A stretch of DNA of 64,000 nucleotides from Adiantum capillus-veneris (GCA_014529385.2 CM043966.1:85344087-85408086); one strand, 5' to 3'. Positions 46,518 to 57,706 are shown, counted from the first letter of the stretch. Numbers and translations: made by a program. The notes: generated by a model not told the origin, from the sequence alone.

Positions 46518-46694
46518 TGTAAGACCTAGGAGACTAAGACGTAGGATCTTCCTCCCTACCGCCCTATATATAGGCCTAGCTCCTAGCTCTTGTTCTAAGC
46601 GGGTCCCTAGTCCACACTAGTCTAGTCTAGGCCCTTGGCCTAGGTCCCTAACCCCCTAGGTTGGGCCTTGCCCCGTAGGACCCTTGTCCTGAAA
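46518..46694 (-). repeat. 5' LTR, 177 bp
   Basis: Contains the TATA-like TATATATA at 46564-46573. Its right edge reads TGAAA where the partner has TGACA. Confidence 0.93.
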
Positions 46695-46699
46695 GAATA

Positions 46700-48780
46700 G
46701 GTTGAGGCTCCTCATTTGGTTGACGTTGTTGCACGTTGTCACCGTTTGCACTCCTTGAGTCTTCACCATCCTCAAGCTCCATGTACTAATCACCTTTTTT
46801 TTTTTTTTTTTTTTCTTTCCAAGTAATCTTTGTACAAATTTTTCTGATTGAAAATTACATCCCTACTTCTAAAGATTTTACCATCTTCAGGACTCCATAG
46901 GCTATACCCAAAGTCAGCTTCTCCATAACCAATGAAGAAACACTTTTTGTACTTTGCATCTAGCTTTGACCTTGGGCTTCTATCTATGTGCATAAAAGCC
47001 TTGCACCCAAACACTTTGAGAAATGCATAATTCCTTGGTTTACCTGTCCATTCCTCTTCTGGAACTTCCCCATCCAATGTCGTTGAGGGTGACTAGTTGA
47101 TTAAGTACACATATGTACTTATTGCTTTCGCCCAAAGCTCAAGCGGTAAGCTTGCATGTATAAGTCACATGTTTCGTGCTCACTCCATGATTGTTCTGTT
47201 CATCCTTTCAAAAATGCCATTTTGTTGAGGTGTCCTTGGGATTGTCCTTTGCCTGCAAATGTCATTGCTAGCACAAAAGCTTTCAAAAGCTTGAATGTAA
47301 TATTCCTCTCCATTGTTGGATCTGAGGCATTTAACCTTGGTACCAGCTTCATTCTCCACAAAGGATTTCCACCTTTGGAATATGGAAAACACATTGAATT
47401 TATTCTTCATTACATAAACCCATGGTTTCCTAGTCGCATCATCTATGAATGTTACATAGTACTTACAGGACCCCAAACATCAGAATGAACCAACTCAAAT
47501 TTTTTATTTTTTCTTTCATTTCCTGATTTTTGAAATTTTACCCTCTTCTATTTACCACCATAAACACAATCTTCACAGAACTTTAAGTCCACTTATTTCA
47601 AACTTGGTAGAAGCTTCTTCGTTTGAAGGATTTGCATTCTTTTGACACTCATATGCCCAAGCCGATAGTGCCACATCGCAATGTAGGCTTCTGTAGCTAT
47701 TGCACAAGTTAAAGATTGTGTGCTGACAGTACACAAGTAAAGTGTACCAACCTTTTCTCCTTTAGCAACCACCAAAGATCCCTTTGAGATCTTCCACCAT
47801 TTGTTTTCGATTGCAATGTTGTGACCTTCATCGTCCATTTGTCCTCTAGAGGTCAAATTTTTGCAAAGAGAAGGAGCATGCCTAACATCTTTAAGTTTCC
47901 ATTCATTTCCATTAGCATTTTTGACACAAACTGTACCTTTGCCGACAATTTCACAAGCTTCATCATCTCTCAAGTATACATACCCAAAATTGCCTTTGGT
48001 GTAAAATCTTGGAAATGTTGCTCGATGTGGCATGAAGCCCCTAAATCTACTATCCAAAAATTAGACACATTGTCTAATGAGATACTTAGAGCATCTTGCT
48101 CTACTTTACCTGCTATATTCGCCTCCGATGTTGGCTTGTTTTCTTGAGACTCCGAATCCTTCTTCTTCTTAGACCAACAATCCTTCTTGATATGGCCCTT
48201 CTTGTCGCAGTTCCAACATTCAAGAACTGACTTTATGCATGACTTGCTTCGCCTTGAGCGATCACAAGTATTTTGGTTTTTGAACCTCTCCTTAGGCCTT
48301 CCTCTTGTTTCCACTGATAGTGCAACACTTGATGATTCACATGGGCTTCTCCTTTGCATTTCCTTGCTTCGGAGAATGCCCACAACATCATCAAACTTAA
48401 GAGCATTTGTGCTAAAGATAGAGTTACTTACAGCCATCACAAGGCTATCCCAACTATCCGATAGAGACATTAGTATAGGAGAGCTCATACTTCGTCATCA
48501 AAATTGATTTTCACTGATCAAAGTTGACTTATGTTGGTGTTAAAGTCATTTAGGTGTTCTGCAACTGAACCATTCTCTGCCATCTTTAGATTGAACAAGC
48601 GCTTCATGAGAAATACCTTATTGGATGTTGATGGTTTCTTGTAGAGGCCGTCAAGTGACTTCATCAAGTCCTCCGTGGTCTTCATCTCTGAAACATTGAA
48701 GGCCACCGTTGACGCCAAGCTTAGACGGATTGTTCCTGATGCCTTTCGGTCAAGGACAATCCATACTTCATCTACCATAC
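46700..48780 (-). pseudogene. Copia-2 gag, protease and integrase part, broken
   Basis: Minus-strand pieces from the right: gag VWIVLDRKASGTIRLSLAST (the first ~60 residues are missing, joined abruptly to LTR sequence at 48780), VFLMKRLFNLKMAENGSVAEH, zinc knuckle CWNCDKKGHIKKDC (third zinc spacing kept, Gly to Asp), and protease IVDLGASCH with D-L-G instead of D-S/T-G (48039-48047). Integrase WHYRLGHMSVKRMQI and KVKCLRSNNGEEY (catalytic Asp to Asn) follow. The remaining piece, DGEVPEEEWTGKPRNYAFLK, ends at the GAATA junction. A poly-T run at 46796-46813 replaces acidic codons. Confidence 0.88.
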
Positions 48781-49132
48781 AGGGTTCACCCAATGTGGGC
48801 TACATCCACGGGAAAGCAGCCACTCAATGGCTTTAGTACTTCAAGCAAGAAGTAGGTTACAAAGGGATTATACCCTTATTAGAGCTCCCGCCTTGCTTCA
48901 CTCTCACCACCTCACACCCACCTTATTGCATCAACTTCACACACCAAAATGTGTGTAAAAAAGGACTCCTTTTATAGCACAAAAGCGTTTCGCTCTCTTA
49001 TGAGAGGCAGTCATGTGTAGCCGCCCTTGTGTAGGCAAGTCGAAGTTGAATTCTCCTCATAACGGAGGCCTTATAAATGTGCATTTTTAACACAAAAAAT
49101 TACAAGGGGTAAATTAGGCTCCATACTTAGCA
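48781..49132 (-). repeat. Truncated 5' LTR of copia-2
   Basis: Begins inside the LTR at GGTTCACCCAATGTGGGC and runs to CTTAGCA (originally CTTAACA). The (GA)n part, the primer site and the gag start were deleted. Confidence 0.88.
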
Positions 49133-49168
49133 TTATCCTCTACAACCCTTCCTCAAACCTGCAAATTC

Positions 49169-49546
49169 TGTCGTAATAATCAATATCTAATTCTCCTAAA
49201 TGATTTTATCATGTTAAACTGATCATTTAATATGGGGAAGTGCTAAGGGAGAAAAAACATAATATTGGTTAAGCTAGCAAACCGGCCACACTAGGGATCC
49301 AAAGGTGGGAAAATAGGGATCCAAAGGGGGGGCCATCTGCAAAAGAGCTATGTGCAACAATGGACTCCAAAGACCTTAGGGTTCAGCCCATTAGGACTTT
49401 TAAAATGCTAAGGTTCCAAAATTCAAAGGTTGTGTCCAAAGGTCAAAAGCCTAGCCTAAATTGGATGCTTGGTGTGTGTCCCAAAAGTCTTCAACCATCC
49501 CTACATAAGAGGGGGCGAGCCCTAGAAGTAGGAGATGAGAGAGAAA

Positions 49547-49587
<41 letters not shown>

Positions 49588-50789
49588 GCTCCCTTTACAC
49601 AAAGGGAATGAGGGACACATGTCAGCTCCCTAGCCTAGATGCCCACAAGGTGTACTCAATTCCTATTGGATGGCCTTGGAGGTGGACCAATGAGAATTAG
49701 GCTAGAGTAAATCTAGTTTAATTAATTTAAAAACACTTAATAAAAGAACCAATAATAATTAAGCTCTCTAGAAGACTATTGGCTAGTCTCCCAAGGGGTC
49801 CAATGAGCATTCAGTAGCCCAATGGCTTGCTTGATTCCTATTGGCCAGGAGGCAAAGGGGTCCAATGAGAGTTTAGTTGAATTAAGTAATTACCTAAAGC
49901 TCTCACGAAAGGGGAAAGGGGTCCACATATCAGAAGACTATCACTTATGTTGCTTAATTTCCATTGTCTAGGCCTGGGGAGGTCAAATGAGATGTGCGGA
50001 TGAGCAAATAGCAAGAGGGGTCGACCAAGAGAGAGAGAGAGAGGGGGCTGATTTTTTCAAGGCATTATCACACACACACTCACACAAATGCATGTGTGAA
50101 GCAAGAAGACTCTCTCTCTCTCCTTCTCAAGCTTTAATGGAAAGCTTACCACCTGCTCCAAGCTTGTGAGAAGGGAGGCCTACACTAACAACTCTTGGCT
50201 TTGTGATGCAAATCCAACCAAGAGCCAAGCTTCAATGCATGCTCATCTCCTCTACCATGCTAATTACTAAGCTAAGCTATGCTAATATGAGTGATTATGT
50301 GAGGAGATGTATATCTTTCTCGTAATACTACTCCTCCTTCCTCTCAATCTACTCTCATACCCCACTAGCTCTCACCATCTTCAAACGTGTGTGAGATCTT
50401 GGGTCTAAGACCCTGAGGGAATTGATATTGTGTTTGATAAGTGTTTTGCTTAGTACTTGAAGCTTCCATATTCATTGCACTAGCTAGTAGTGAAGGAAAA
50501 CAAAGCATTGTATTGTAAAATGTCTCTCTTGATGAGAGAAACCATAGTACAAAGCCTTTTGGAGGGGGGACCGGCTCCATGCAAATCCGGTCCTCAACTG
50601 TTGTCAATTGCTTAATTTCTCTCTCTTTTGAGGTACTGTTCATGCTATCTAGCTAGGTGTTATACTTTTTGTTGCTCTCTCCACCCAAGCACTCTTGTTA
50701 TTCTCATTAGGAATCTATTCTAAAGAAATGCTCACTATGTTCATGCTATTTTCCGCTACACACAAGTTACTAGACCATTGAATGTTACA
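49169..50789 (+). repeat. 5' LTR of the chromovirus (1621 bp)
   Basis: Pairs with 62029-63610. Contains a 38-bp (CA)n at 49549-49586 that is only a few units long in the 3' LTR. A 92-codon antisense frame (50365-50643) recurs in the other LTR only because the LTRs are copies. Confidence 0.95.
49549..49586. repeat. (CA)n microsatellite in the chromovirus 5' LTR
   Basis: Nineteen CA units, against a short CACATACACACACA at the same place in the 3' LTR (near 62410). Confidence 0.95.
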
Positions 50790-50790
50790 T

Positions 50791-50802
50791 TGGTATCAGA
50801 GC
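50791..50802 (+). promoter_or_regulatory. Chromovirus primer binding site
   Basis: TGGTATCAGAGC, perfect initiator-Met type, one base after the LTR. Confidence 0.96.
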
Positions 50803-51205
50803 ACAAGGTTTCTCTTTTCTTGCTCAAGAAGGGAGGTCCTCAAGCTAGCTATAAATGGTTGGTATTATTAATTGCATGTGAGTAAGTAAAATAGGGATTT
50901 TTCAGCCTTGCAGTGTGCCTGCCTTTGTGTAGTTAACGTGGCATCACCGTCAAGAGCTATGGTCTTAATAGTGGAGTCCTACGGGGCTTGCCTATGGCTT
51001 AACCACTATTGAGCTATTCGAAGCTTGATAGAGACGGTGTTGTTTAGGTGTTGAACATCCCTCTCTTCTATTCCTTGCAATTAATGGTATTCGAGCCACG
51101 GGTACATGAGCTTGAGTGCTTTTTCTAAAGGGGTAAAGAGGAGTAGCAACTAGGGCTTGAAGTGCCAAAGTACACCTAAAAAGTTTATGCCTAAAAGTTG
51201 TTAGA

Positions 51206-52147
51206 ATGGCTAACAATAGTAAAGAGAGTGAAATTAATGTTCATAACTGTGATTTTGCTAATGAGCAGGCTACTAATGATGCCATGTGCTTGTTAACTAT
51301 CTTGTTTCTAGGCTTCAACAAGCCATGGGCAATCCATCCCTCCAAAGTGAAGTGCAACAGTAGCTTCGTGCTCATGGGATTCTCCAAGCTCCCCACCATG
51401 ATGAGAGAGCACCTAAGAAGCCTCCTTGCGAGACTTCCAAAAGAGGCCTCTCTCCGATTCGGGAAGAAGAAGAGGATCCATATGAAGGGCTCAGAAATTT
51501 GCTCCTTGATGACGCATCTCCTTCTCAAAGGAGGATTCAAGAGCCTCCACCAAAGGAACGAGAAAGAAGTAAGTCTCCTGCCACCTCGGTGGAGCTGGCT
51601 CCACGAAGACGGTGGGCTAAACGCTCTCCATCACCTCCAAAACGGAGAAAGCCATCGCATACTTCTCCACACCATACTTCAAAGAGGGATGACAAAAAGC
51701 AAGAGAAGAAAAAGGCGAGAAAGAGGACATCCTCTTCTCCCTTCTTCATCCACTTCCTCTTATGAAAGTAATGGTGAAGACAAAGAAGATCAAGGAAAGA
51801 AAAAGGCAAGAAAGAGGTCACTCTCTTCTCCATCTTCCTCAAATTCTTCATCTTCTGAAGAAAGTGATGGTGCAACCTTTGAACCATCAAAAAGAAGAGG
51901 CCATAGGAAATCGTATGCCGCGTGGAAGAGGCCGTCCAAGCTCAAAAAGTTCAAAGAGGGAGGGAAGAGTATCTCTTTCCTTGCCTAGGATGGCACATTT
52001 GGTGCTACGGACAAAGTCTTGGCCTTTATCCAACAATTTGATGCGACGTTTGGAGATGAGTCCTTCATGGAGTCCTCTAAGCTACACCATGTAGCTATGC
52101 ACTTTCAAAATTTTGCCAAGCAATGGTGGTCTAGCCTATGGGCCAAT
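51206..52147 (+). pseudogene. Chromovirus gag, first part
   Basis: Open from ATG 51206 apart from a stop at 51986-51988. The N-terminal part is weakly conserved. From about 51540 it is rich in Ser, Lys, Arg and Glu (EDKEDQGKKKARKRS), a disordered basic region. From 51989 the capsid domain is readable: DGTFGATDKVLAFIQQFD, FAKQWWSSLWAN. The frame breaks at the copia-3 insertion and continues in the same frame at 57707. Gag packages the element RNA. Confidence 0.88.
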
Positions 52148-52339
52148 TGAAGAAGTACGAGCGGAAGTGCGACGCGAGAGAGAGTGCGAGAAGAAGAGCA
52201 CGACGATATGGTGAACTCGCTCTACTGTAATGTGTAGAGCATAGTGAGTTCTTATTAGGTTTTTACAAAATAATATGTGTACATACCTGGCGGCCCGCCC
52301 ACTTAACTGGGCGACCACATTGGGCTTTATACCCCAACA
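52148..52339 (-). repeat. 3' LTR of copia-3 (192 bp)
   Basis: Plus-strand edges TGAAGAAG and CCCCAACA. On the minus strand the TATA-like GTATAAAG starts about eight bases from the LTR start. Confidence 0.94.
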
Positions 52340-52479
52340 ACCTCCCACTTAAAGTCCAATGTGGTACTTTAAGTGTGAGAGAAGCTACTATACAAGCTAA
52401 TATACAAGAGATTTAGAGAAGTGATGTACTACCCTACACCTAACTGCTTGCGAAAATGCGCAAAGCTCTCTGAGGGAAG

Positions 52480-53718
52480 TCATTTTGTAAGTAGATCAGC
52501 AGGATTTTCTGTGGTGTGAACTTTGACAAGCTGAAGTTGCTTATCCTCGAGCATTTCCCTGATGAAATGATACTTCACATCCACATGCTTTGTCTTTGAG
52601 TGATAAACTGGATTGCGAGCCAATTGTATAGCACTTTGACTATCACAATATGACACAGGCATCTCTTCTTTGATACCCAAATCTGTTACTAGTCGATTAA
52701 TCCAAATTGATTCTTTGCATGCCTCTGATGCTGCAACATATTCAACCTCTGTAGTAGACTGAGTAACACAATCTTGTAATCTAGAAAGCCATGATACTGC
52801 TCCACCAGCCAATGTAAAGACATACCCTGACGTAGACCTTCGGTTGTCTAAGTCAACTGCATAATCTGAGTCTGTAAAATCCTTTACACTTAGCTCCTGA
52901 ATCCCATAGCATATACGCATACTCTTTGTAGCTTTCAGGTATCTCAATATTCCTTTCACTGCCTCCCAATGTTTCTTGCCTGGGTTTGACATGTATCGAC
53001 TTACTACTCCCATTGCAAATGCAATGTCTGGGCGAGTAGCAATCATTGCATACATCAAACTACCCACTGCACACGCATATGGAATCTTATCCATTTCAGC
53101 CTGTTCTTCCTCAAACACAGGACAATCTTGTTTGCTAAGTTTCACATATGGTGGCAATGGAACACTCAATGCCTTTCCCTTCTCCATATTGAAACGTTGC
53201 AAAACCTTGTCAATATACTCTGTTTGAGATAACCAAATCAACTTCTTTGATCTGTCTCTCTCAATGCGCATACCAAGTATATGACTTGCCTCACCCATGT
53301 CTTTCATGTCAAACGATTTTGCCATCTTTGACTTCAAAGCTGAAATTTCTTCCAAGTGCTTACCAACAATCAACATGTCATCCACATACAAAATAAGGAT
53401 CAGCCAACTGCCATCCTTAGCCTTCTTTGTATATAGACAGTGATCGAACTCACTACGTTTGTAGCCTTGAGAAAGCATAAACTTGTGGAATTTATGGTAC
53501 CATGCCCTCGGTGATTGTTTTAAGCCATAAAGACTCTTTAACAATTGGCATACCCAATCTTCCTTGCATTTCTCAACAAACCCTTCTGGCTGCTGCATGT
53601 AAATTTCCACATCTAAATCACCATGCAAGAACGTTGTCTTGACATTCATTTGGTGCAACACCAAATCTAATATGTCAACCAATGCAAGAAAGCATCTCAA
53701 TGTAGTCATCTTGACCAC
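52480..53718 (-). CDS. Copia-3 reverse transcriptase and RNase H, mostly open
   Basis: 412 codons open. RT motif A reads HQMNVKTTFLHGDL, with Asn where the metal-binding Asp is expected, which would inactivate polymerisation. [18 protein letters not shown] and the catalytic ILYVDDMLIVGKH are intact. RNase H has DFTDSDYAVDLDNRRSTSGY, STTEVEYVAASEACKES (Val for the usual Ala) and DSQSAIQLARN. It ends VHTTENPADLLTK, then stops near 52480 a few codons short of the usual end. Upstream RT sequence (53719-53860) is in a shifted frame. Confidence 0.9.
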   Translation of the reverse strand: MVKMTTLRCFLALVDILDLVLHQMNVKTTFLHGDLDVEIYMQQPEGFVEKCKEDWVCQLLKSLYGLKQSPRAWYHKFHKFMLSQGYKRSEFDHCLYTKKAKDGSWLILILYVDDMLIVGKHLEEISALKSKMAKSFDMKDMGEASHILGMRIERDRSKKLIWLSQTEYIDKVLQRFNMEKGKALSVPLPPYVKLSKQDCPVFEEEQAEMDKIPYACAVGSLMYAMIATRPDIAFAMGVVSRYMSNPGKKHWEAVKGILRYLKATKSMRICYGIQELSVKDFTDSDYAVDLDNRRSTSGYVFTLAGGAVSWLSRLQDCVTQSTTEVEYVAASEACKESIWINRLVTDLGIKEEMPVSYCDSQSAIQLARNPVYHSKTKHVDVKYHFIREMLEDKQLQLVKVHTTENPADLLTK

Positions 53719-55450
53719 TGGAGAGAAGACTTCATCAAAGTTAATGCCTTGTTCTTGCTTAAAGCCCTTGGCAACAAGCCTTGCTTTGTACTTTGGCTGA
53801 CTATCATGAGCGGTGATCTTATACCTGTAAACCCATTTACAAGGTCGAGCCTTTTTGCCCTATGGTAATTTAACTAGCTTCCATGTCTTGTTTTTATGCA
53901 GAGCTGTCATCTCTGACTGCATGGCCAATTGCCAATTCCCGGAGTCCTTCATTTGCACTACTTCCTTGTAACATGAAGGCTCATTGCAATCAGTCAACAT
54001 GACATAGTTCATAGATGGAACAAACCTATCAGGAGGTCGCGTGGCACGTCCAGATCTATGCACAATAGGTGGCTCAGGCTCAGCCACAACCTGTGGTTCC
54101 ACTCTATCCTGTCCTTGCTCCTCTTGAGCCCTGACATTTTGTCTTGCACGTGTAGGTCCATCTTCTTGGAAGACAACTCTTCTAATCTCCTCAACCCTCT
54201 CTGGTTTAGAATGATATTTGGATTCAATAAAGTGAACATCATTGCTGCGGACAACCTTTCTGGATTCGGGATCCCAAAGTCTGTACCCCATCTCACCAGA
54301 ATTACCATAGCCTAGAAAGATGCACTTTCTACTCTTTGGCTCAAGTTTTTGTTCCTAAATACCATTGGAACGTGAGTATATGCCTCACAGCCAAAGACTC
54401 TGAGATGCTTGTATGAGGGCATTTTTCCTGACCATACCATCTCTGGCACTGAATCCTTCTGCAAAACCTTGCTAGGAGATCTATTTACAAGATGAACAGA
54501 TGTTGATACAGCTTCAGCCCAAAACCCATTTGGCAGCTGTGCATTAGACAACATACTTCTGACCTTCTCTTGTATGGTCCTATTCATCCTCTCAGCAACA
54601 CCATTTTGAGGAGGATTGTAAGGAGCAGTAAGTTCACGTTTTATACCTTTTGACTCACAAAAGTCCTGAAAGGCCTTTGAAACATACTCTCCACCATTGT
54701 CAGTGCGTAAGCATTTAAGCTTCTTGCCACTCTGATTCTCCACAAGTGTCACAAACGTTTTGAAAACACTAAACGCTTCATCCTTGTGCTTGAGAAAGTA
54801 AACTCATACTTTCTTCGAGCAATCATCTATAAATGTCATAAAGTAGGAAGCTCCCCCTACAGATAGGTTAGGAATAGGTCCACACAAATCACTATGAACA
54901 AGTGCCAACTGTGTATCTCTTCTACTGCTTCTATGCTTATGTGGCTGCTGTGTTTTCTTACCATACAGACAATGTTCACAGAATTCAAAATCATTAAATT
55001 AAAAGCTAGGCAAATAACCAGAACGAGACAAGATTTCCATCCCTTCTTGGACATATGTCCTAACCGGCTATGCCACAAAGAAACGTTCGGCTGCTCGGTT
55101 ACATTGATTACATTTTTAGAGACATTTGATACATAAATCATGTAAAGTCCTCCGGACTTTACTCCATGTGCTACTGTCATAGAACCCTTGGATATCTTCC
55201 ACATGTTCTGTCCAAAAGTGGTGACGTAGCCAGCATCATCAAGTAAACCTGTGCTGATCAAGCTCTTTGTAATTGCGGGAACATGTCTCACATTCTTCAG
55301 CGTGAAAGAAGAGCCATTCTGAAACTTCAATTAAACATCTCCAGCACCTAAGATCTCACATGTATGCCCATTGCCTAGCCGAACATGATCTTTAGTGGTC
55401 ACATAAGAGGTAAACCACTCCTTCTTTGGAGACACATGAAGTGATGCCCC
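53719..55450 (-). pseudogene. Copia-3 protease end, integrase and RT start, broken
   Basis: Minus-strand pieces: 55330-54857 has the protease tail and integrase zinc region (FQNGSSFTLKNVRHVPAITK, LWHSRLGHMSKKGW), with a frameshift just after it. 54752-54312 has the integrase core with LRTDNGGEY and the catalytic-Glu motif PPQNGVAERMNRTI, then FWAEAVSTSVHLVNRSPS. 54291-53860 holds the linker and the start of RT (HRSGRATRPPDRFVPSMNYV). Frameshifts separate the three blocks near 55000, 54800 and 54310. Integrase inserts the cDNA; this copy could not do so. Confidence 0.88.
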
Positions 55451-56410
55451 TCAGTCTATAATCCAATCACTCAGTGCATTTCCATCAGATGCTGTAAGAA
55501 GAGTTGAGTCCATTGTAATCTTCAAGAAGTAGATGTCTCCTGACACTAGACTGTCATCCTCTGCAACAGTGTTTGTCACATTTATTTCTTGAATCTTCAC
55601 TAAGGACTTGTTCTTCTCACCATGGTCTTCAGCTTTCTCTTTGTCTTTTTCTGCTTTCCATTCTCTGCAGTCTCTTTTCATGTGACCCTTCTTGCCACAA
55701 TGGTAGCATTCTATGACACTCTTTCCTTTAGCACTGCGGGACTTGCTACGAGACTGATTCCTCTTTCCACCTTTGTACTTTTCTTTGGTCCTTCCCCTGA
55801 CAACTAAGGCTGTTCCTTTGCCTTTGTCCATTGTCTTTCTGTTGGTTTCTTCAGTAAGCAGACTTCCTTCTACACCTGCTACGGTCAAACCATCTGGAGG
55901 TGCAGAATTACTCAAAGCTGTGCGAAAAGTGTCCCAACTTTCCGGCAATGTGATCAACAGGAACATATCTCTAACAGGTTCATCAAACTTGACACCTTGA
56001 GCTGACAATTGACTATAGATTGTGTTGAATTCATTTAGATGATTGGACATAGGTGTCCCTTCTTTCATCTTCAAGTCAACAAGCTTCTTAAGCCAGTATA
56101 CCTGTGAAGCTGCACTCTGCGTCTCATAAAGATCACTCAGCTTTAACCATGCTTGATAAGCCGACATCTCGTCTGCTACATTGAAGTAAACGCTTTCTGC
56201 CAAAGTCAGCATAATGGTAGAAAGTGCCAATTCATCCATTTCGCTCCATTCATCTTCGTCCATATCTTGTGGTTTTATCCCCTTGAGCTTTATAGGTTTT
56301 ATCTGCTTCTTTTGTACCAACACGTGCCAAATCTGTTGCTTCCACAATGGGAAATTGGTTCCATCCAGCTTCTTGATATTGTAAAGAGTAGTGTCCTGTG
56401 ATCTAGCCAT
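55451..56410 (-). CDS. Copia-3 gag up to the protease active site
   Basis: 319 codons from ATG 56410. Gag core includes LYNIKKLDGTNFPLWKQQI and LSDLYETQSAASQVYWLKKL, followed by a basic linker and the zinc knuckle CYHCGKKGHMKRDC near residue 235. The frame ends ALSDWIID-stop: the codon after the catalytic Asp, normally Ser or Thr, is TGA at 55451-55453 (plus-strand TCA), and GAS follows it. Translation would therefore stop exactly in the protease triplet. Gag itself appears complete. Confidence 0.93.
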   Translation of the reverse strand: MARSQDTTLYNIKKLDGTNFPLWKQQIWHVLVQKKQIKPIKLKGIKPQDMDEDEWSEMDELALSTIMLTLAESVYFNVADEMSAYQAWLKLSDLYETQSAASQVYWLKKLVDLKMKEGTPMSNHLNEFNTIYSQLSAQGVKFDEPVRDMFLLITLPESWDTFRTALSNSAPPDGLTVAGVEGSLLTEETNRKTMDKGKGTALVVRGRTKEKYKGGKRNQSRSKSRSAKGKSVIECYHCGKKGHMKRDCREWKAEKDKEKAEDHGEKNKSLVKIQEINVTNTVAEDDSLVSGDIYFLKITMDSTLLTASDGNALSDWIID

Positions 56411-57509
56411 AGCTACGCTTCACAGTAGTTTACTTTCCTTGGAAAAATTCGGCAGAGTTTCCCCTGTAAACTGACCTCTGAACCAATATCAACCTGTCAA
56501 ATGAACCAAGAAAGCTTCAGATTCTGCAGAAACTTTTGCAGAGTCTCCTTTGTAAAATGGCTCTGGTGTACTAAAAACAGACCAAAAAACAGCTGAAAAA
56601 ACCACTGTCTCTCTAACACTGTAAGCTGTGGGTAAACCTGTCCTGCACCTGTACTGTCTCTGACTGTCCTGTCACTGTCGTGTAAGCATAGACTACGACA
56701 ATGCCTCAACGGCAGTAAAGCAAAGATGCAATCCCAACTATCTAACTCACAGTCAATACATCCTAGCTGCCTATCTAAGGGTGCTCGAGGGATCGCTTCA
56801 AGACCTGTATCACCGAAAGGATCTCAACATTCGAGAATCCCCCAGCTCAATAAAACCTCACTCGACCCTCAACAAAGGCTGCAGTAAATCTGACAATACA
56901 TAGACTTCCCACAAAGTCATACATCCACAAATTTCCCACTGTATGTTGTAACCGCTACGGCGGTTGTTTGCTGTGTGACTCACAGCCAGCAAACCCTCAA
57001 CAGACATACATCATCTCTGACAATACATCCCATGTGGAAGTACCTGCAATGTCAGGATGAAATCTGGAATATCAAGCAGCAAACACAAGCTACCTGATGA
57101 ACTAGTGGATGTCGCCTACAGACTGTGTGTAGATGCACCCGTGTCGTATGTGACACGCCTCCAAGAACTGTGAGCCGTCCTTCGATGCGTAGACAGCCAC
57201 AAATGAACACTCTGGGAGTGTCGATATCCTCAGCACCTGCAGTCGTAGGCCGAAAACCCCACATTTGCAGAGTCGGATCTGCACCCGTCGAGACCACGTA
57301 GTCGAAAATGGCCTCCGCAGACCTTTGTCGAAGCCGAACGGTGGCCGAGATGACCTCAGAATGAAATTCTGACAACACCGAGGCCTTCGGGCTCTCCCAC
57401 GAGATTTTGGGGCCGTGTCTTCGCCTGTCGAATTTCACTCCAATCTGAGTTGGTGACTCTAGCCTCTTGCAGTGCTGCCCCGAGCCTCGATCTCAGCTCT
57501 GATACCAGT
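56411..57509 (-). other. Copia-3 leader (about 1.1 kb) with a 128-codon frame
   Basis: The leader between primer site and gag is long for a copia element. The minus-strand frame 57438-57052 begins MKFDRRRHGPKISWESPKAS, starts about 60 bases after the primer site and stops well before gag. Its middle has sense-like composition (LSEFHSEVISATVRLRQRSA). I recognise no domain. It may be an upstream open frame of the element or a captured piece. Confidence 0.5.
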
Positions 57510-57701
57510 TGAAGGAGTACGAGCGGAAGTGCGACACGAGAGAGAGTGTGAGAAGAAGATCACGATGATATGGTGAACTCGCTCTACTGTAATGTGTAGA
57601 GCATAGTGAGTTCTTATTAGGTTTTTATAAAAGAATATGTGTACATACCTGGCGGCCCGCCCACTTACCTGGGCGACCACATTGGGCTTTATACCCCAAC
57701 A
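57510..57701 (-). repeat. 5' LTR of copia-3 (192 bp)
   Basis: TGAAGGAG to CCCCAACA on the plus strand; primer site complement GCTCTGATACCA at 57496-57507. Confidence 0.94.
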
Positions 57702-57706
57702 CCAAC

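Larger units (their letters stand above)
35729..46694 (-). mobile_element. Non-autonomous LTR element with 177-bp LTRs and non-coding interior
   Basis: LTRs at 35729-35905 and 46518-46694 start TGTAAGACC. The left ends TGACA and the right TGAAA. GAATA duplicates flank the element (35724-35728 and 46695-46699). The minus-strand primer site TGGTTTCAGAGC is next to the right LTR, and a polypurine tract with six Gs abuts the left LTR. Removing the nested copia-1 leaves about 5.3 kb, with no gag, RT or integrase in any frame. The interior has GTCTATGCT/ATGCTC(G/T)TAGCA motifs (36120-36310) and a (CT)n leader. LTRs differ at about 15 of 177 positions. It needs enzymes from elsewhere. Confidence 0.93.
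33376..49132 (-). mobile_element. Copia-2: old Ty1/copia element split by an inserted element
   Basis: The left LTR 33376-34029 and truncated right LTR 48781-49132 bracket a minus-strand gag-pol in two pieces, 34030-35728 and 46700-48780. These become continuous when the insertion 35729-46694 and one GAATA are removed. Flanks TTATT (33371-33375) and TTATC (49133-49137) are a target duplication with one change. Protein frames carry many stops and shifts. It is the same family as copia-1 (shared LTR, gag and pol), but far more decayed. Confidence 0.9.
52148..57701 (-). mobile_element. Copia-3: Ty1/copia element with 192-bp LTRs inside the chromovirus gag
   Basis: LTRs 52148-52339 and 57510-57701 are equal in length and differ at about eight sites. 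Flanks CCAAT and CCAAC (one change) are the target duplication. Minus-strand primer site TGGTATCAGAGC adjoins the right LTR and polypurine AAGTGGGAGG the left one. Gag-pol order is gag, protease, integrase, RT, RNase H. It has one stop at the protease site and several shifts in integrase. A different family from copia-1 and copia-2. Confidence 0.95.

Noticed and set aside
50365-50643. A conserved 92-codon gene, also present at 63186-63464
   Set aside because: Both copies are antisense inside the two LTRs of one chromovirus, so identity reflects LTR duplication, not selection.
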